DNA from: Chthoniobacterales bacterium
Lineage (GTDB): Bacteria > Verrucomicrobiota > Verrucomicrobiia > Chthoniobacterales > UBA10450
Assembly: GCA_013812515.1 (NCBI GenBank)
Contig: JACCTI010000058.1
Span: 1 to 7,142, forward strand
Length of the DNA: 7,142 bases
Direction of reading: 5' to 3'
Shown: piece by piece, positions 1 to 6,981 of the stretch
How the letters are laid out: the number at the start of each line of letters is the position of its first letter
Numbering within the stretch: the first letter of the stretch is position 1
Program-made: the position numbers and the translations under genes
Notes under the pieces: model-generated
What the model was told of the DNA's origin: nothing
What the model saw: the letters and a program-made list of their open reading frames with translations, nothing else
The model's database searches: none

Positions 1-662
1 TCACGACGAAGAAGCTCCACCTCCGCTCGATCATTCACGAGCTGCTCTGGTTCTTGCGCGGTGACACGAATGTGCGTTCGCTGAACGAGAACGGCGTCAC
101 GATCTGGGACGAATGGGCGGACGAGCAGGGCGATCTGGGCCGCGTCTATGGTGCGCAGTGGACGGATTGGCGCGGCGCGAAGGGCGAGCACATCAATCAA
201 ATCGACGACGTGATTGCGCAGATCCGGTCGAATCCGGAGAGCCGCCGTTTGATCGTGAGCGCGTGGAATCCCGCGGAGCTGGAAGCGATGGCGTTGCCGC
301 CTTGTCACGTGCTTTTTCAATTCTACGTTCGCAGCGGCGAGCTGAGCTGCCAGCTTTACCAGCGCAGCGCCGATCTTTTCCTCGGCGTGCCGTTCAACAT
401 CGCGTCCTACGCGCTGCTCACGCTGATGGTCGCGCAGGTTTGCAATTTAGCACCCGGCGAGTTTGTGCACACCTTTGGCGATGTGCATTTGTATCAGAAT
501 CATCTCGAGCAAGCGCGCCAGCAGTTGAACCGTGAGTGCCGGCCCCTGCCGAGGATTGAGTTGAACCCTGCCGTGAAGAACATTCACGATTTCCGCTACG
601 AAGACTTCAGCCTGCTCGATTACAATCCGCATCCGGCAATCCGCGCACCAATCGCTGTGTAG
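1..662 (+). CDS. thyA: Thymidylate synthase, 5' truncated by the window edge
   Basis: Thymidylate synthase methylates dUMP to dTMP with 5,10-methylenetetrahydrofolate in the cytoplasm. The reading frame is open from base 3 and gives 219 residues ending at TAG 660-662. By eye it aligns without gaps to E. coli ThyA residues 46-264, so about 45 N-terminal residues lie outside the window. Visible landmarks are the TTKK/LHLRSIIHELLWFL start, the phosphate-binding arginines in ESRRLIVSAWN, the catalytic cysteine in LPPCH (codon 303-305, equivalent to E. coli Cys146), QLYQRSAD, the PFNIASYALL helix and HLYQNH. The C-terminus (APIAV) is the usual complete one. QRSAD replaces E. coli QRSCD, a tolerated change. 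The first in-window ATG (base 54) is internal and not the start. No folA follows; a palindromic repeat does. Identification is very secure. Confidence 0.97.
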   Translation, partial: TTKKLHLRSIIHELLWFLRGDTNVRSLNENGVTIWDEWADEQGDLGRVYGAQWTDWRGAKGEHINQIDDVIAQIRSNPESRRLIVSAWNPAELEAMALPPCHVLFQFYVRSGELSCQLYQRSADLFLGVPFNIASYALLTLMVAQVCNLAPGEFVHTFGDVHLYQNHLEQARQQLNRECRPLPRIELNPAVKNIHDFRYEDFSLLDYNPHPAIRAPIAV

Positions 663-780
663 TGGAGCACAGGCATCTTGCCTGTGTGGAGACCGGGCGT
701 GTCGCCTGGGTCAGGCGCGTGGTTCGCGGCAAAAACGGGCAAGATGCCCGGTGGCCCCACAGGCGAGACGCCTGTGCTCC
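663..780. repeat. Compound nested palindrome made of four short hairpin units
   Basis: This non-coding stretch begins one base after the thyA stop. It holds four hairpins with 5-base loops. H1 (668-686) is CACAGGC-ATCTT-GCCTGTG. H2 (693-709) is CCGGGC-GTGTC-GCCTGG with one G-T pair. H3 (736-750) is CGGGC-AAGAT-GCCCG. H4 (758-776) is CACAGGC-GAGAC-GCCTGTG. H1 and H2 sit in tandem 24-base units (663-686 and 687-710, both starting TGGAG); H3 and H4 are the inverted counterparts, also 24 bases centre to centre. Bases 664-686 match the reverse complement of 758-780 at 21 of 23 positions, so the whole can also fold into one long hairpin. It resembles REP-like dispersed repeats of high-GC soil bacteria. 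A role in mRNA ends or termination is possible, but there is no U-run. Confidence 0.85.
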
Positions 781-834
781 GTTGCGCGGCGGACGCTGCA
801 ACTTCGCCGCTCGTGACGGGTTCAACTTGAAGGT

Positions 835-1458
835 ATGGGCAGGCGTTTCTTTCTCTTGCTTTCTCTCGTCGTGGCGAGCGTCACGCCTGCCTTCGCGCAA
901 CGCCAGGATGGTGTGCGCATCGAAATCGATTTGCAGGACCAAATGGCCTACCTAATCGCGAATGGCGAACTCGCGCTCTCTACTCCGATCTCCACCGGGC
1001 GCGCGGGGCACCTCACGGAAACCGGCGTGTTCAAGATCATCGAAAAAGAGCGCAACCATTACTCGAATCTCTACGGCAAGATCGTCGACGCGCGCGGCAA
1101 CGTCGTCGTCTCCGATGCCGACGCCGACATGAAGGTTCCGAGCGGCGGCAAATTCATCCCCGCCCCCATGCGCTACTTCCTGCGCTTCAGTGGGGCCACC
1201 GGAATGCATGCGGGATATCTTCCGGGTTATCCCGCTTCACATGGTTGCGTGCGTTTGCCGGAAGCGAATGCGATCGAGTTGTTCAACACGGTCGAGATCG
1301 GCACGCCGGTGACCGTTTTTGGGCGGACTCCCACACGTCGCCATATCCCGGGAGAGATGGACTACGGACTGCGATCGCGCCGCCAGCAACCAATCGTGCG
1401 ACGCGCGGAGTCCGCGTTTACTCCGCGCTACTTCGGGCCGCCGAATTTGTGGCGGTAG
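835..1458 (+). CDS. Secreted YkuD-family L,D-transpeptidase
   Basis: The 207-residue protein is predicted to act outside the inner membrane on peptidoglycan, either forming 3-3 crosslinks or attaching proteins to stem peptides; the acceptor cannot be told from sequence. Residues 1-21 form a signal peptide (MGRR, hydrophobic core, TPAFA) with likely cleavage before Gln22. The YkuD domain spans about residues 27-162. Its hallmark is His125 (GMHAGYLPG) followed by SHGCVRLP with catalytic Cys138 (codon 1246-1248). The tail from about residue 163 is basic, rich in Arg and Pro, with no recognised domain. ATG 835 is the only sensible start, because an in-frame TGA lies at 814-816 and no other start codon intervenes. 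The purine-rich GAAGG at 829-833 lies only one base from the ATG, so Shine-Dalgarno support is poor. The gene is separated from thyA by the palindromic repeat and probably has its own promoter. Confidence 0.93.
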   Translation: MGRRFFLLLSLVVASVTPAFAQRQDGVRIEIDLQDQMAYLIANGELALSTPISTGRAGHLTETGVFKIIEKERNHYSNLYGKIVDARGNVVVSDADADMKVPSGGKFIPAPMRYFLRFSGATGMHAGYLPGYPASHGCVRLPEANAIELFNTVEIGTPVTVFGRTPTRRHIPGEMDYGLRSRRQQPIVRRAESAFTPRYFGPPNLWR

Positions 1459-1510
1459 GCGGAACCTGAACCGCCGGTTGCAAGCGATTGTCGAAAGAAA
1501 GTTTCGCGAG

Positions 1511-1639
1511 CGAAGTTGTAGCCGGGGGACGTTGACCCTGGCGGTGCGAATGCGGCTTCTGGGATATCGTGCCGACGCGCGAACCGGCACTGCCGCAGCC
1601 AGGGTCAGCGCCCCGGCTACAATTTGTGTGTCGAGCCAG
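1511..1639 (+). repeat. 129-base element with inverted-repeat ends, copy 1
   Basis: The 247-base gap between the convergent L,D-transpeptidase and ExbB-like genes contains no gene. Its main content is this element. The left arm (1516-1542, starting TTGTAGCCGGGG) is matched by the reverse complement of the right arm (1598-1622, ending CCCCGGCTACAA) with one mismatch and a two-base gap. Exactly 55 bases lie between the arms, including a 6-bp inner stem GTGCCG/CGGCAC (1569-1574 and 1585-1590). The element is matched over its full 129 bases by the reverse complement of 5792-5920. Shared blocks include the outer CGAAGTTGTAGCC and the interior GCGCGAAyCGGC (1577-1588 here). It encodes no transposase and looks like a non-autonomous dispersed repeat (REPIN- or MITE-like). 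The rest of the gap (1459-1510 and 1640-1705) shows nothing I can name. Confidence 0.85.
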
Positions 1640-1705
1640 AAATATTTTCGGCAAAGGCTGCAGGACCTCTGGAGAGAGAGGCTTGGGAGGATAGGATCGC
1701 CTGGT

Positions 1706-2656
1706 CTATCGCGAGCCAGTCGTTCGAGGCTTACTCCTATCTACCGGTGCTCCCGCAGTTGGCCCGCGCTCCGTCTTTATCCCGTCGTGGGCCTGCACCG
1801 GTGACTTCAGAGGCGCAGCATGCGATTGGTCGTCCCCGAGGTGCACGTCCGCGAGCGATCCGTATGGCATTTTCGTGAAGATGCTCTTCACGACCTCCTG
1901 CAAATGCGAGACGGAAGCCGCCGCGCGGTGGCGAAGGAGATGAAATCCGGCTAATGCGAGAATGGCGACGGCCAGGCCGAATGCCAAAGCTACGAGCGTT
2001 CCGCCGATGTCGGCAAGCAGCCCCGGGTAATCACTAATTGCGGAACCACCAACTCTCAGCCCGACCTTCATCAGACCAGTGATCGAGCCGAGGAGACCAA
2101 TTAGCGGCGCACAGACCGCGATCATCAACAGGTGGCGTGTCCAAATCTGCGTCTGCCTTTTTTCCTCTCCCAGCGCCTGCCTCACCGCTTCTTGCGTCGC
2201 CTGCCCGCCGTCTCTCAGGGAGCTGATGCCAGCACCCAGCACATTGGTCAGCGGCGAGGGATTATCGCCGCAGTAGCTGTTGGCACTCACGTAATCGCCC
2301 TGGCGGAACAGCGCTTTGATCGTCTGCTCGGGGCCCGCGGGCGCGGTTCGCGCAAGCGAAATGGAACGCATTCCGCTCGCCAGGACGTACAGCCCGGCGG
2401 CGAAGCAAAGACCGATCGGAATCAAAGCCCAGCCGCTTTCCCTCATCTGCTCCCATGGCGTCTTTGCATAATCAGCTTCCGGCCGACCGTTGGCAGTGGG
2501 CGTCGGAGACTGCGCCAAACCCTCCGGAACGAGGAACAGCATTGTTACACCCAGCAGTGCCGCGAGGCCTGAAGACTTCAGTTTCTGCGCACACTCCAGC
2601 CGATACCCCCGCCGATCCTCGCGCACGGCGAAGCGGTTTTGAAGGGGGCGCATCAT
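1706..2656 (-). CDS. ExbB/TolQ/MotA-family proton channel-like membrane protein
   Basis: The 316-residue protein belongs by topology and motif to the MotA/TolQ/ExbB family, inner-membrane channels that use the proton gradient to drive TonB, TolA or flagellar-type machines. A long basic N-terminus precedes a signal-like segment (29-49, ending GLAQ). Membrane helices follow at about 76-96, 176-196 and 214-240, with a cytoplasmic stretch of about 80 residues between the first two, as in ExbB. Helix 2 carries the family signature APLIGLLGSITGL (183-195); helix 3 reads GTLVALAFGLAVAI. A 75-residue polar tail has no recognised domain. ATG 2656 and the adjacent ATG 2653 are equally possible starts; neither has a clear Shine-Dalgarno sequence. 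The protease gene lies 64 bases upstream on the same strand. No exbD/tolR-like gene follows; the next thing is a repeat and a convergent gene. Family membership is firm; partner and cargo are unknown. Confidence 0.85.
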   Translation of the reverse strand: MMRPLQNRFAVREDRRGYRLECAQKLKSSGLAALLGVTMLFLVPEGLAQSPTPTANGRPEADYAKTPWEQMRESGWALIPIGLCFAAGLYVLASGMRSISLARTAPAGPEQTIKALFRQGDYVSANSYCGDNPSPLTNVLGAGISSLRDGGQATQEAVRQALGEEKRQTQIWTRHLLMIAVCAPLIGLLGSITGLMKVGLRVGGSAISDYPGLLADIGGTLVALAFGLAVAILALAGFHLLRHRAAASVSHLQEVVKSIFTKMPYGSLADVHLGDDQSHAAPLKSPVQAHDGIKTERGPTAGAPVDRSKPRTTGSR

Positions 2657-2720
2657 CTAAGAAAACAGGCCCGCAATCTGGGAAGCGCTCCCTCGCGAAC
2701 GGCGCAAATCTCTGTGCAAT

Positions 2721-4901
2721 CTACGGTGTCGCGCTTGCGGTCTTGGGACCGGCACTGAGGTCGACGAGATCACCGAGAATGTTCAAGGCTTCGTCCCGAA
2801 CCGGATCGAGGGCCGGTTCTTTGGTGCCATCGCCGTCGCCGAGAAGGTCCGTGTCCGCATCGGAAGCAGCTTCGGGCGCTACTGTGCTCTTCTTCGCGGC
2901 CGCCATCTTCCCCGGGAACATGATGAGTTGGAGATTCGGCTTGTCGACCGTGTCCAAGGTCAGCCGGTAGATCTTCGTGTCGTCGCTCTGCCGGGCCAGC
3001 CGATCTTTCGACCGAGCCTCCTTGCGCTCCTTGTCTTCGTTGAGTTCCACGCGACGCACTTCTTCGTTCAGCGAAATCCTGTTTTCATCGAGCTTCCGGC
3101 GCATGCGCTCCATATCTTCCAGCACGTAATGGAATTCGGGGCTCTCCTCGACCCGCGCTTCCGAACGGCGCTTCAGCTCCTCGAGAAAAATCTCCGGAGA
3201 CTCCGACCATTTCGTGTAGCGCGCTTTCGGCACCTCGTCGTACGGCAACGCGTTTTTTAGCGCGCCCTCGCCAAACTCTGGCAGATCGGTCAGTGACGGT
3301 AAAACAATGTCGGACGCGACGCCATGCAGCTGCGTGGAGCCACCGGCTACGCGGTAGAACTTCTGAATGGTAAGCTTGAGTGCGCCGTCCTCTTGCGAAG
3401 GGCTTCCGAGCAAGGAAGTGAAACGTCCGATCTCGAGGATCGTCTGCACCGTGCCTTTGCCGAACGTGTTCTTGTCCCCGATCACGAGCGCGCGCCCATA
3501 ATCCTGGAGCGCGGCCGCAAAAATTTCACTGGCTGACGCGCTTTGCCGACTAGTCAAGACCACGAGCGGGCCGGTGTACGCGACCGTCGGATCCGGGTCG
3601 CTCGAGACCACGATGTTGCCGTTGGAACCTTTCGTCTGGACGACTGGTCCCGACTTCAGGAAGAGTCCGGTCAACGCGATCGCCTCTTCCAGCGAACCGC
3701 CGCCGTTACGGCGGAGATCGACGACGAGTCCGCCGACGTTCTCCTTCTTCAATCGTTTCAGCAGCTGGAGCACATCTTTGGTCGTACTCTTCTGATGCTT
3801 CTCCATGTCTGCATAGAACGAGGGAAGCGTGATCCAGCCGAGCTTCATCGGCTCGCCGTTCTTGTCCTTCTTGATGATGATGTCGGCGCGAGCTTCCTGG
3901 TCCTTCAGCTTAATTTCATCGCGAACGAGCTCGATCGTTTTACGCTTGGAAGGATCGGGCGCGTCGGCAGGAATCACGAGCAGTCGGACTTTGGTTCCTT
4001 TCTTCCCGCGGATCATCTCCACGACCTTGTCTAGACGCATGTCGCGCACGTCCGAGAACTCGGCGGGACCCTGTGCGACGGCGGTAATCCGGTCCCCCAC
4101 CTTGATGGTGCCAGCTTTCTGCGCCGGCCCACCGGGCACAAGGCTCTCGATTTTCGCGTAACCGTCCTCGGCCCGAAGCATCGCCCCAATCCCGACTAAC
4201 GAGAGGCCCATGTTGATGCTGAAATTCTTCAGGTCGGCTTTGCTCAGATACTCCGAGTGCGGATCGTAAGTCTGCGCCAGCGCCGCGAGGAACAGTTTCA
4301 CCTGCTCGGGCTGATCTTCCTCATGCACGTTCCGCATCAAGCGCTCGTAGCGCCGCGCCACCAGTTGCGGCCCAGGCTCGATAGGATGCTCGCTGAGTTT
4401 TTCCTGCAGCAGCTCATTCGCGATGCGGGCGCGCCACATCTCGTCGGCTTCCGCTTCGTTCTTCGGCCACTCCGTCTTCTGCCGGCTCAACTCAATCGTC
4501 GTATCAGGTTTGACGTCGATTGGTCCTTTGAGCAGTTCTTTCACCTTCGCGACGCGATCATCCACACGCTTCTGATAGAGATCGTAGATCTCGTAGGCGG
4601 GCTTCAGATTTCCCAGCAGAACATCGTCATCAATGGAGGTGCCGTACTTCGCATAAAGCGCATCGACATCCTGCTGCGTAAAAAACAAATGGCTAAAGTC
4701 GAGCAGCTCAAGATAGGTGCGCAGGAACTTTTTCGAAATCTCGTCGTTCAACGGCTGGTGCGTGTAGTGCCCTTCCTCGAGCAAGCGGCCGACGGAGACC
4801 TCCACCTGTTCGAGGTCCGACTTCGCTTGAACAGGAGCAGCCGCCGTAAGCGACAGAAGAGAAGCAACAAGAAGCAGCGACCGACGGAGTTGATGTTTCA
4901 T
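2721..4901 (-). CDS. prc: Carboxy-terminal processing (tail-specific) protease, Prc/Tsp type, peptidase family S41
   Basis: This periplasmic serine protease degrades or trims proteins from their C-termini. In E. coli, Prc with NlpI degrades the peptidoglycan hydrolase MepS. The 726 residues contain a signal peptide (1-26, MKHQLRR, long hydrophobic core, PVQA), an N-terminal helical domain (about 28-225), a PDZ domain (about 228-325, with GLSLVGIGAML as ligand-binding strand), the S41 protease core (about 345-535) and a charged C-terminal Tsp domain ending near EALNILGDLVDL. The Ser-Lys dyad is intact: Ser456 in SASASEIF (codon 3534-3536) and Lys482 in FGKGTVQ (codon 3456-3458). It is somewhat longer than E. 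coli Prc (682 residues). The frame is open to an ATG at 4970, but the 23 extra residues would precede a perfect signal peptide, so the ATG ending at 4901 is chosen. The ExbB-like gene follows after 64 bases. Confidence 0.93.
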   Translation of the reverse strand: MKHQLRRSLLLVASLLSLTAAAPVQAKSDLEQVEVSVGRLLEEGHYTHQPLNDEISKKFLRTYLELLDFSHLFFTQQDVDALYAKYGTSIDDDVLLGNLKPAYEIYDLYQKRVDDRVAKVKELLKGPIDVKPDTTIELSRQKTEWPKNEAEADEMWRARIANELLQEKLSEHPIEPGPQLVARRYERLMRNVHEEDQPEQVKLFLAALAQTYDPHSEYLSKADLKNFSINMGLSLVGIGAMLRAEDGYAKIESLVPGGPAQKAGTIKVGDRITAVAQGPAEFSDVRDMRLDKVVEMIRGKKGTKVRLLVIPADAPDPSKRKTIELVRDEIKLKDQEARADIIIKKDKNGEPMKLGWITLPSFYADMEKHQKSTTKDVLQLLKRLKKENVGGLVVDLRRNGGGSLEEAIALTGLFLKSGPVVQTKGSNGNIVVSSDPDPTVAYTGPLVVLTSRQSASASEIFAAALQDYGRALVIGDKNTFGKGTVQTILEIGRFTSLLGSPSQEDGALKLTIQKFYRVAGGSTQLHGVASDIVLPSLTDLPEFGEGALKNALPYDEVPKARYTKWSESPEIFLEELKRRSEARVEESPEFHYVLEDMERMRRKLDENRISLNEEVRRVELNEDKERKEARSKDRLARQSDDTKIYRLTLDTVDKPNLQLIMFPGKMAAAKKSTVAPEAASDADTDLLGDGDGTKEPALDPVRDEALNILGDLVDLSAGPKTASATP

Positions 4902-5147
4902 TCGGGAAAAAACGGGCTTTGTAAAGTCGCAGAGTTCAGGTCGCGCGCAAGATAACGGCCTTGTCTCCATGGAATCGTAGCAGATGAGACAATCGACTCG
5001 CCGGAAGATTCAAACGAAGCGCGTGAAATGCCGCCATCAGTCTTTCGATGCACGTTCCGTACCCTTCCGAAAACGTGTTTGCGGCCTCTACACTCCTGGC
5101 TAAAACGGCATACGAGCAGGACGCAAATCACGAGTAAGATCAAGCGG
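4902..5147. promoter_or_regulatory. Divergent intergenic region expected to hold two promoters
   Basis: The region separates the start of the protease gene (- strand) from the hydrolase gene (+ strand), so it should carry promoters for both. This is inferred from gene orientation. On the + strand a weak sigma70-like pair can be drawn, TTCCGA at 5065-5070 and TACACT at 5089-5094 with an 18-base spacer, 53 bases before the hydrolase ATG. I see no convincing pair for the protease, no operator-like palindrome and no riboswitch. Open frames run a little way into this gap from both sides, but they lack protein-like character. Confidence 0.35.
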
Positions 5148-5759
5148 ATGACCTACGAGACCTTTTGCGGTGGAATATTCGAAACGAATTGCTATCTGCT
5201 TGCTGCGCCTGGCGGTCACATTCTCTTCGATGCGCCAGACGGTGCGTGTGAATGGCTCGAATCGCACGGCCTTTCGCCAGACCTGCTTCTCCTGACCCAC
5301 GGCCATTTCGATCACATTCCCGACGTTGCGAAGATCAAGCGGCGCTTCGGCTGTGCAATCGGCTGTCACGCCGAGACCGTGCCGATGATCTCCGATCCAG
5401 ATTTCTTCCGCGGCTTTGGCTTCGAATTGGAAGTGGAAGCGGCGCAGCCTGATTTCCTGATCGAAGCTGCGCGGGAACGCGAATTTCTCGGCGCCGGCTT
5501 CGAAGTGCTGGAAGTGCCGGGACATTCGCCGGGCAGCCTTTGCTTTCTCTCGCGCGAGAGTGATCTCTTGATCGGGGGTGACGTGCTCTTCGCCGGCGGC
5601 GTGGGCCGCTGGGATCTACCCGGCGGCGATGGCGAGCTGCTCTTCCGCGGGATCAAGACGAAGCTTTTCCCGCTGGGCGATAACATCACGGTGCTGCCGG
5701 GCCATGGTCCGCCCACCACTATCGGACAGGAACGACGCACGAATCCGTTCGTGCATTGA
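5148..5759 (+). CDS. Metallo-beta-lactamase-fold hydrolase, short glyoxalase II-like (YcbL type)
   Basis: The 203-residue cytoplasmic protein has the full metal-ligand set of the glyoxalase II branch of the metallo-beta-lactamase fold: His51, His53, Asp55 and His56 in THGHFDH, His126 in PGHSPGSLCF, Asp145 in GGDVLF and His186 in LPGHGPPTTIGQERRTNPF. Such proteins bind two metal ions and commonly hydrolyse thioesters such as S-lactoylglutathione. The C-terminal helical substrate domain of classical GloB is absent, and the ending is that of the short YcbL-like group, so the true substrate is uncertain. The frame is open up to an ATG at 5028, but those 40 residues are basic and unlike the family. 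Starting at ATG 5148 gives the usual opening strand, FETNCYLLAAPGG. The Shine-Dalgarno match is weak. The gene is transcribed toward the phosphotransferase gene, with a repeat between them. Confidence 0.92.
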   Translation: MTYETFCGGIFETNCYLLAAPGGHILFDAPDGACEWLESHGLSPDLLLLTHGHFDHIPDVAKIKRRFGCAIGCHAETVPMISDPDFFRGFGFELEVEAAQPDFLIEAAREREFLGAGFEVLEVPGHSPGSLCFLSRESDLLIGGDVLFAGGVGRWDLPGGDGELLFRGIKTKLFPLGDNITVLPGHGPPTTIGQERRTNPFVH

Positions 5760-5791
5760 CTCGCGACCAAACGCATCTGCCAATGTCATCT

Positions 5792-5920
5792 CCGGCTGGA
5801 GACGCGAATTATAGCCGGGGGCGCTGAACCCGGCTGGCGGACAATCGCCGATTCGCGCTCCAAGGTGTGCACCCAGCCGCGCCCGCGTCGCCGAGGTCAA
5901 CGCCCCTGGCTACAACTTCG
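5792..5920 (-). repeat. 129-base element with inverted-repeat ends, copy 2 (opposite orientation)
   Basis: The 190-base convergent gap (5760-5949) between the hydrolase and phosphotransferase genes holds a second copy of the element at 1511-1639, inverted relative to it. The arms are 5809-5834 (TTATAGCCGGGGGCGCTG and on) and 5890-5915 (ending GGCTACAA). They match as inverted repeats at 21 of 26 positions. The spacer is again exactly 55 bases, and the arm-to-arm length is again 107 bases. The interior block GCCGATTCGCGC (5847-5858) is the reverse complement of the GCGCGAAyCGGC block of copy 1. The flanks just outside the arms also match (CTTCG at 5916-5920; CCGGCTGGAGACGCGAATT at 5792-5810). 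It encodes no protein. The bases on either side of it in the gap show nothing further. Confidence 0.82.
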
Positions 5921-5949
5921 ATTCCCCACCGCCTCGAGTGCTGCGAGCG

Positions 5950-6981
5950 CTACGATCTCAGCGTTGGCCAGGTCAACGTCGATAATGTTTCCGCCAGGCG
6001 CTCGAGTCCCGCCGTCGCCGCGACAATCGTCCGCAACGACGTCATCGCTGCGGGGATGTGATGGAGGAAGCTCTCGTTGCCCCGCACCAGACCAAGGTAG
6101 CCGTAGGCGCCGAGTGCCTGCATCAAACGCTGCATCGCGCAAAGGCGCACGAGCTCTTCCCCGTCGCTGCGTAACGGGCTTCCGGCTTCTTCGCGCGTTC
6201 TGCGGTAATAAGCGAGAAGCTCATCGCGCTCGGCTTCCGTCAGGTGAACATACGGATCGTAGAGCAGCGAAGCGATGTCGTACTTCGAGAGCCCGGGCCG
6301 CATGCCCTGAAAGTCGATGAGATGGGCATGGCCATTGCGAATGATGATGTTCTGCGACTGAAAATCGCGATGCACGAGAACACGCGGGAAGCTTGCGAGG
6401 CGCGGCGCGATCGCGCGCAAGGCCGGGAGTGCCGCCAGTTCGCTGCGCAGGTCCGCCTCCACGCCAAAGTAGCGGCCGAGGCAATTCTCGAAAAAGTAAC
6501 TCTGCTCCCAGAGATAAAGCGGCGCGTCGAACTCTGCCGGCAGATCTTTTCGAACATGGTCGGCCAGCGCCATCGGCAGCTCGTGCAATTTGGCCACTTC
6601 CTCCAATGCTGCTTCATAAAGCGGGCGGCGCACCGGCCAGCTTTCGTGACGATAACTCCAGAGATCTGTTTCGCCGAGATCCTCGATCCAGATGAGACCT
6701 TCCTCTGCATCATGAAAGAAGACTTTGGGCGCGTTGATTCCGTGCGCGGTCAGGAACTCCGCGATCTGCACGTAATGCCGGTTCTCTTCGCGCTCCAGAT
6801 TGTACTTCACCAGAATCAAGGTCTGCTCCGCGCTGGTGCGCACCCGATAGAAACGCCGGTCCGATCCGCCTTTCTCGATCGGCGTGATCTCGACCTTCGC
6901 CTGCTCAAGCCGCGGGAAATGAATGCGGGTCTGCTTCAGAAGCAGGTCCGTTTTGCGAGCGGTGCTAGATGTCGATATCAA
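5950..6981 (-). CDS. Aminoglycoside phosphotransferase-fold sugar kinase, AmgK-like (COG3178)
   Basis: The 343-residue protein has the protein-kinase/APH fold. The glycine-rich loop is GGSDRRFYRV (38-47), the ATP-binding lysine is probably Lys59 (ILVKYN), the catalytic loop is HRDFQSQN with Asp206 (codon 6364-6366), and the metal-binding aspartate is Asp223 in DFQGM. The best-studied relative is AmgK, which phosphorylates N-acetylmuramate and N-acetylglucosamine at the anomeric position before MurU adds UMP. The adjoining nucleotidyltransferase fits such a pair, but the sugar is not provable here. The start is taken as TTG 6981-6979, because GAAGG (6990-6994) lies 8 bases upstream and the resulting length fits the family. 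The frame is open to an ATG at 7098, but that stretch is the neighbour's coding sequence read out of frame. The gene overlaps the nucleotidyltransferase by 17 bases, indicating translational coupling. Confidence 0.85.
   Translation of the reverse strand: MISTSSTARKTDLLLKQTRIHFPRLEQAKVEITPIEKGGSDRRFYRVRTSAEQTLILVKYNLEREENRHYVQIAEFLTAHGINAPKVFFHDAEEGLIWIEDLGETDLWSYRHESWPVRRPLYEAALEEVAKLHELPMALADHVRKDLPAEFDAPLYLWEQSYFFENCLGRYFGVEADLRSELAALPALRAIAPRLASFPRVLVHRDFQSQNIIIRNGHAHLIDFQGMRPGLSKYDIASLLYDPYVHLTEAERDELLAYYRRTREEAGSPLRSDGEELVRLCAMQRLMQALGAYGYLGLVRGNESFLHHIPAAMTSLRTIVAATAGLERLAETLSTLTWPTLRS

Noticed and set aside
663..780. Possible CRISPR-like repeats
   Set aside because: The 24-base units are adjacent, inverted in pairs and lack unique spacers of constant length. 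No cas gene is present.
662..955. A 97-residue + strand frame starting at the thyA stop
   Set aside because: It is the palindromic repeat translated, followed by the start of the L,D-transpeptidase gene read in another frame. The residue pattern simply mirrors the repeat units.
1493..1515. Small stems CGAAA/TTTCG and TTCGC/GCGAA after the L,D-transpeptidase gene as a terminator
   Set aside because: The stems are only five base pairs, mutually exclusive and not followed by a T-run, so no intrinsic terminator can be called.
4257..4955. A long + strand frame (232 codons) opposite the protease gene
   Set aside because: It is antisense to the well-supported Prc coding sequence and has no recognisable domain. 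High GC content creates such shadow frames throughout the window.
4902..4970. Extension of the protease N-terminus by 23 residues to an ATG at 4970
   Set aside because: The added residues would precede a canonical signal peptide, and neither start has a Shine-Dalgarno sequence. The ATG at 4901 gives the normal architecture.
5028..5147. Extension of the hydrolase N-terminus by 40 residues
   Set aside because: The segment is basic and not family-like. The conserved first strand begins just after ATG 5148.
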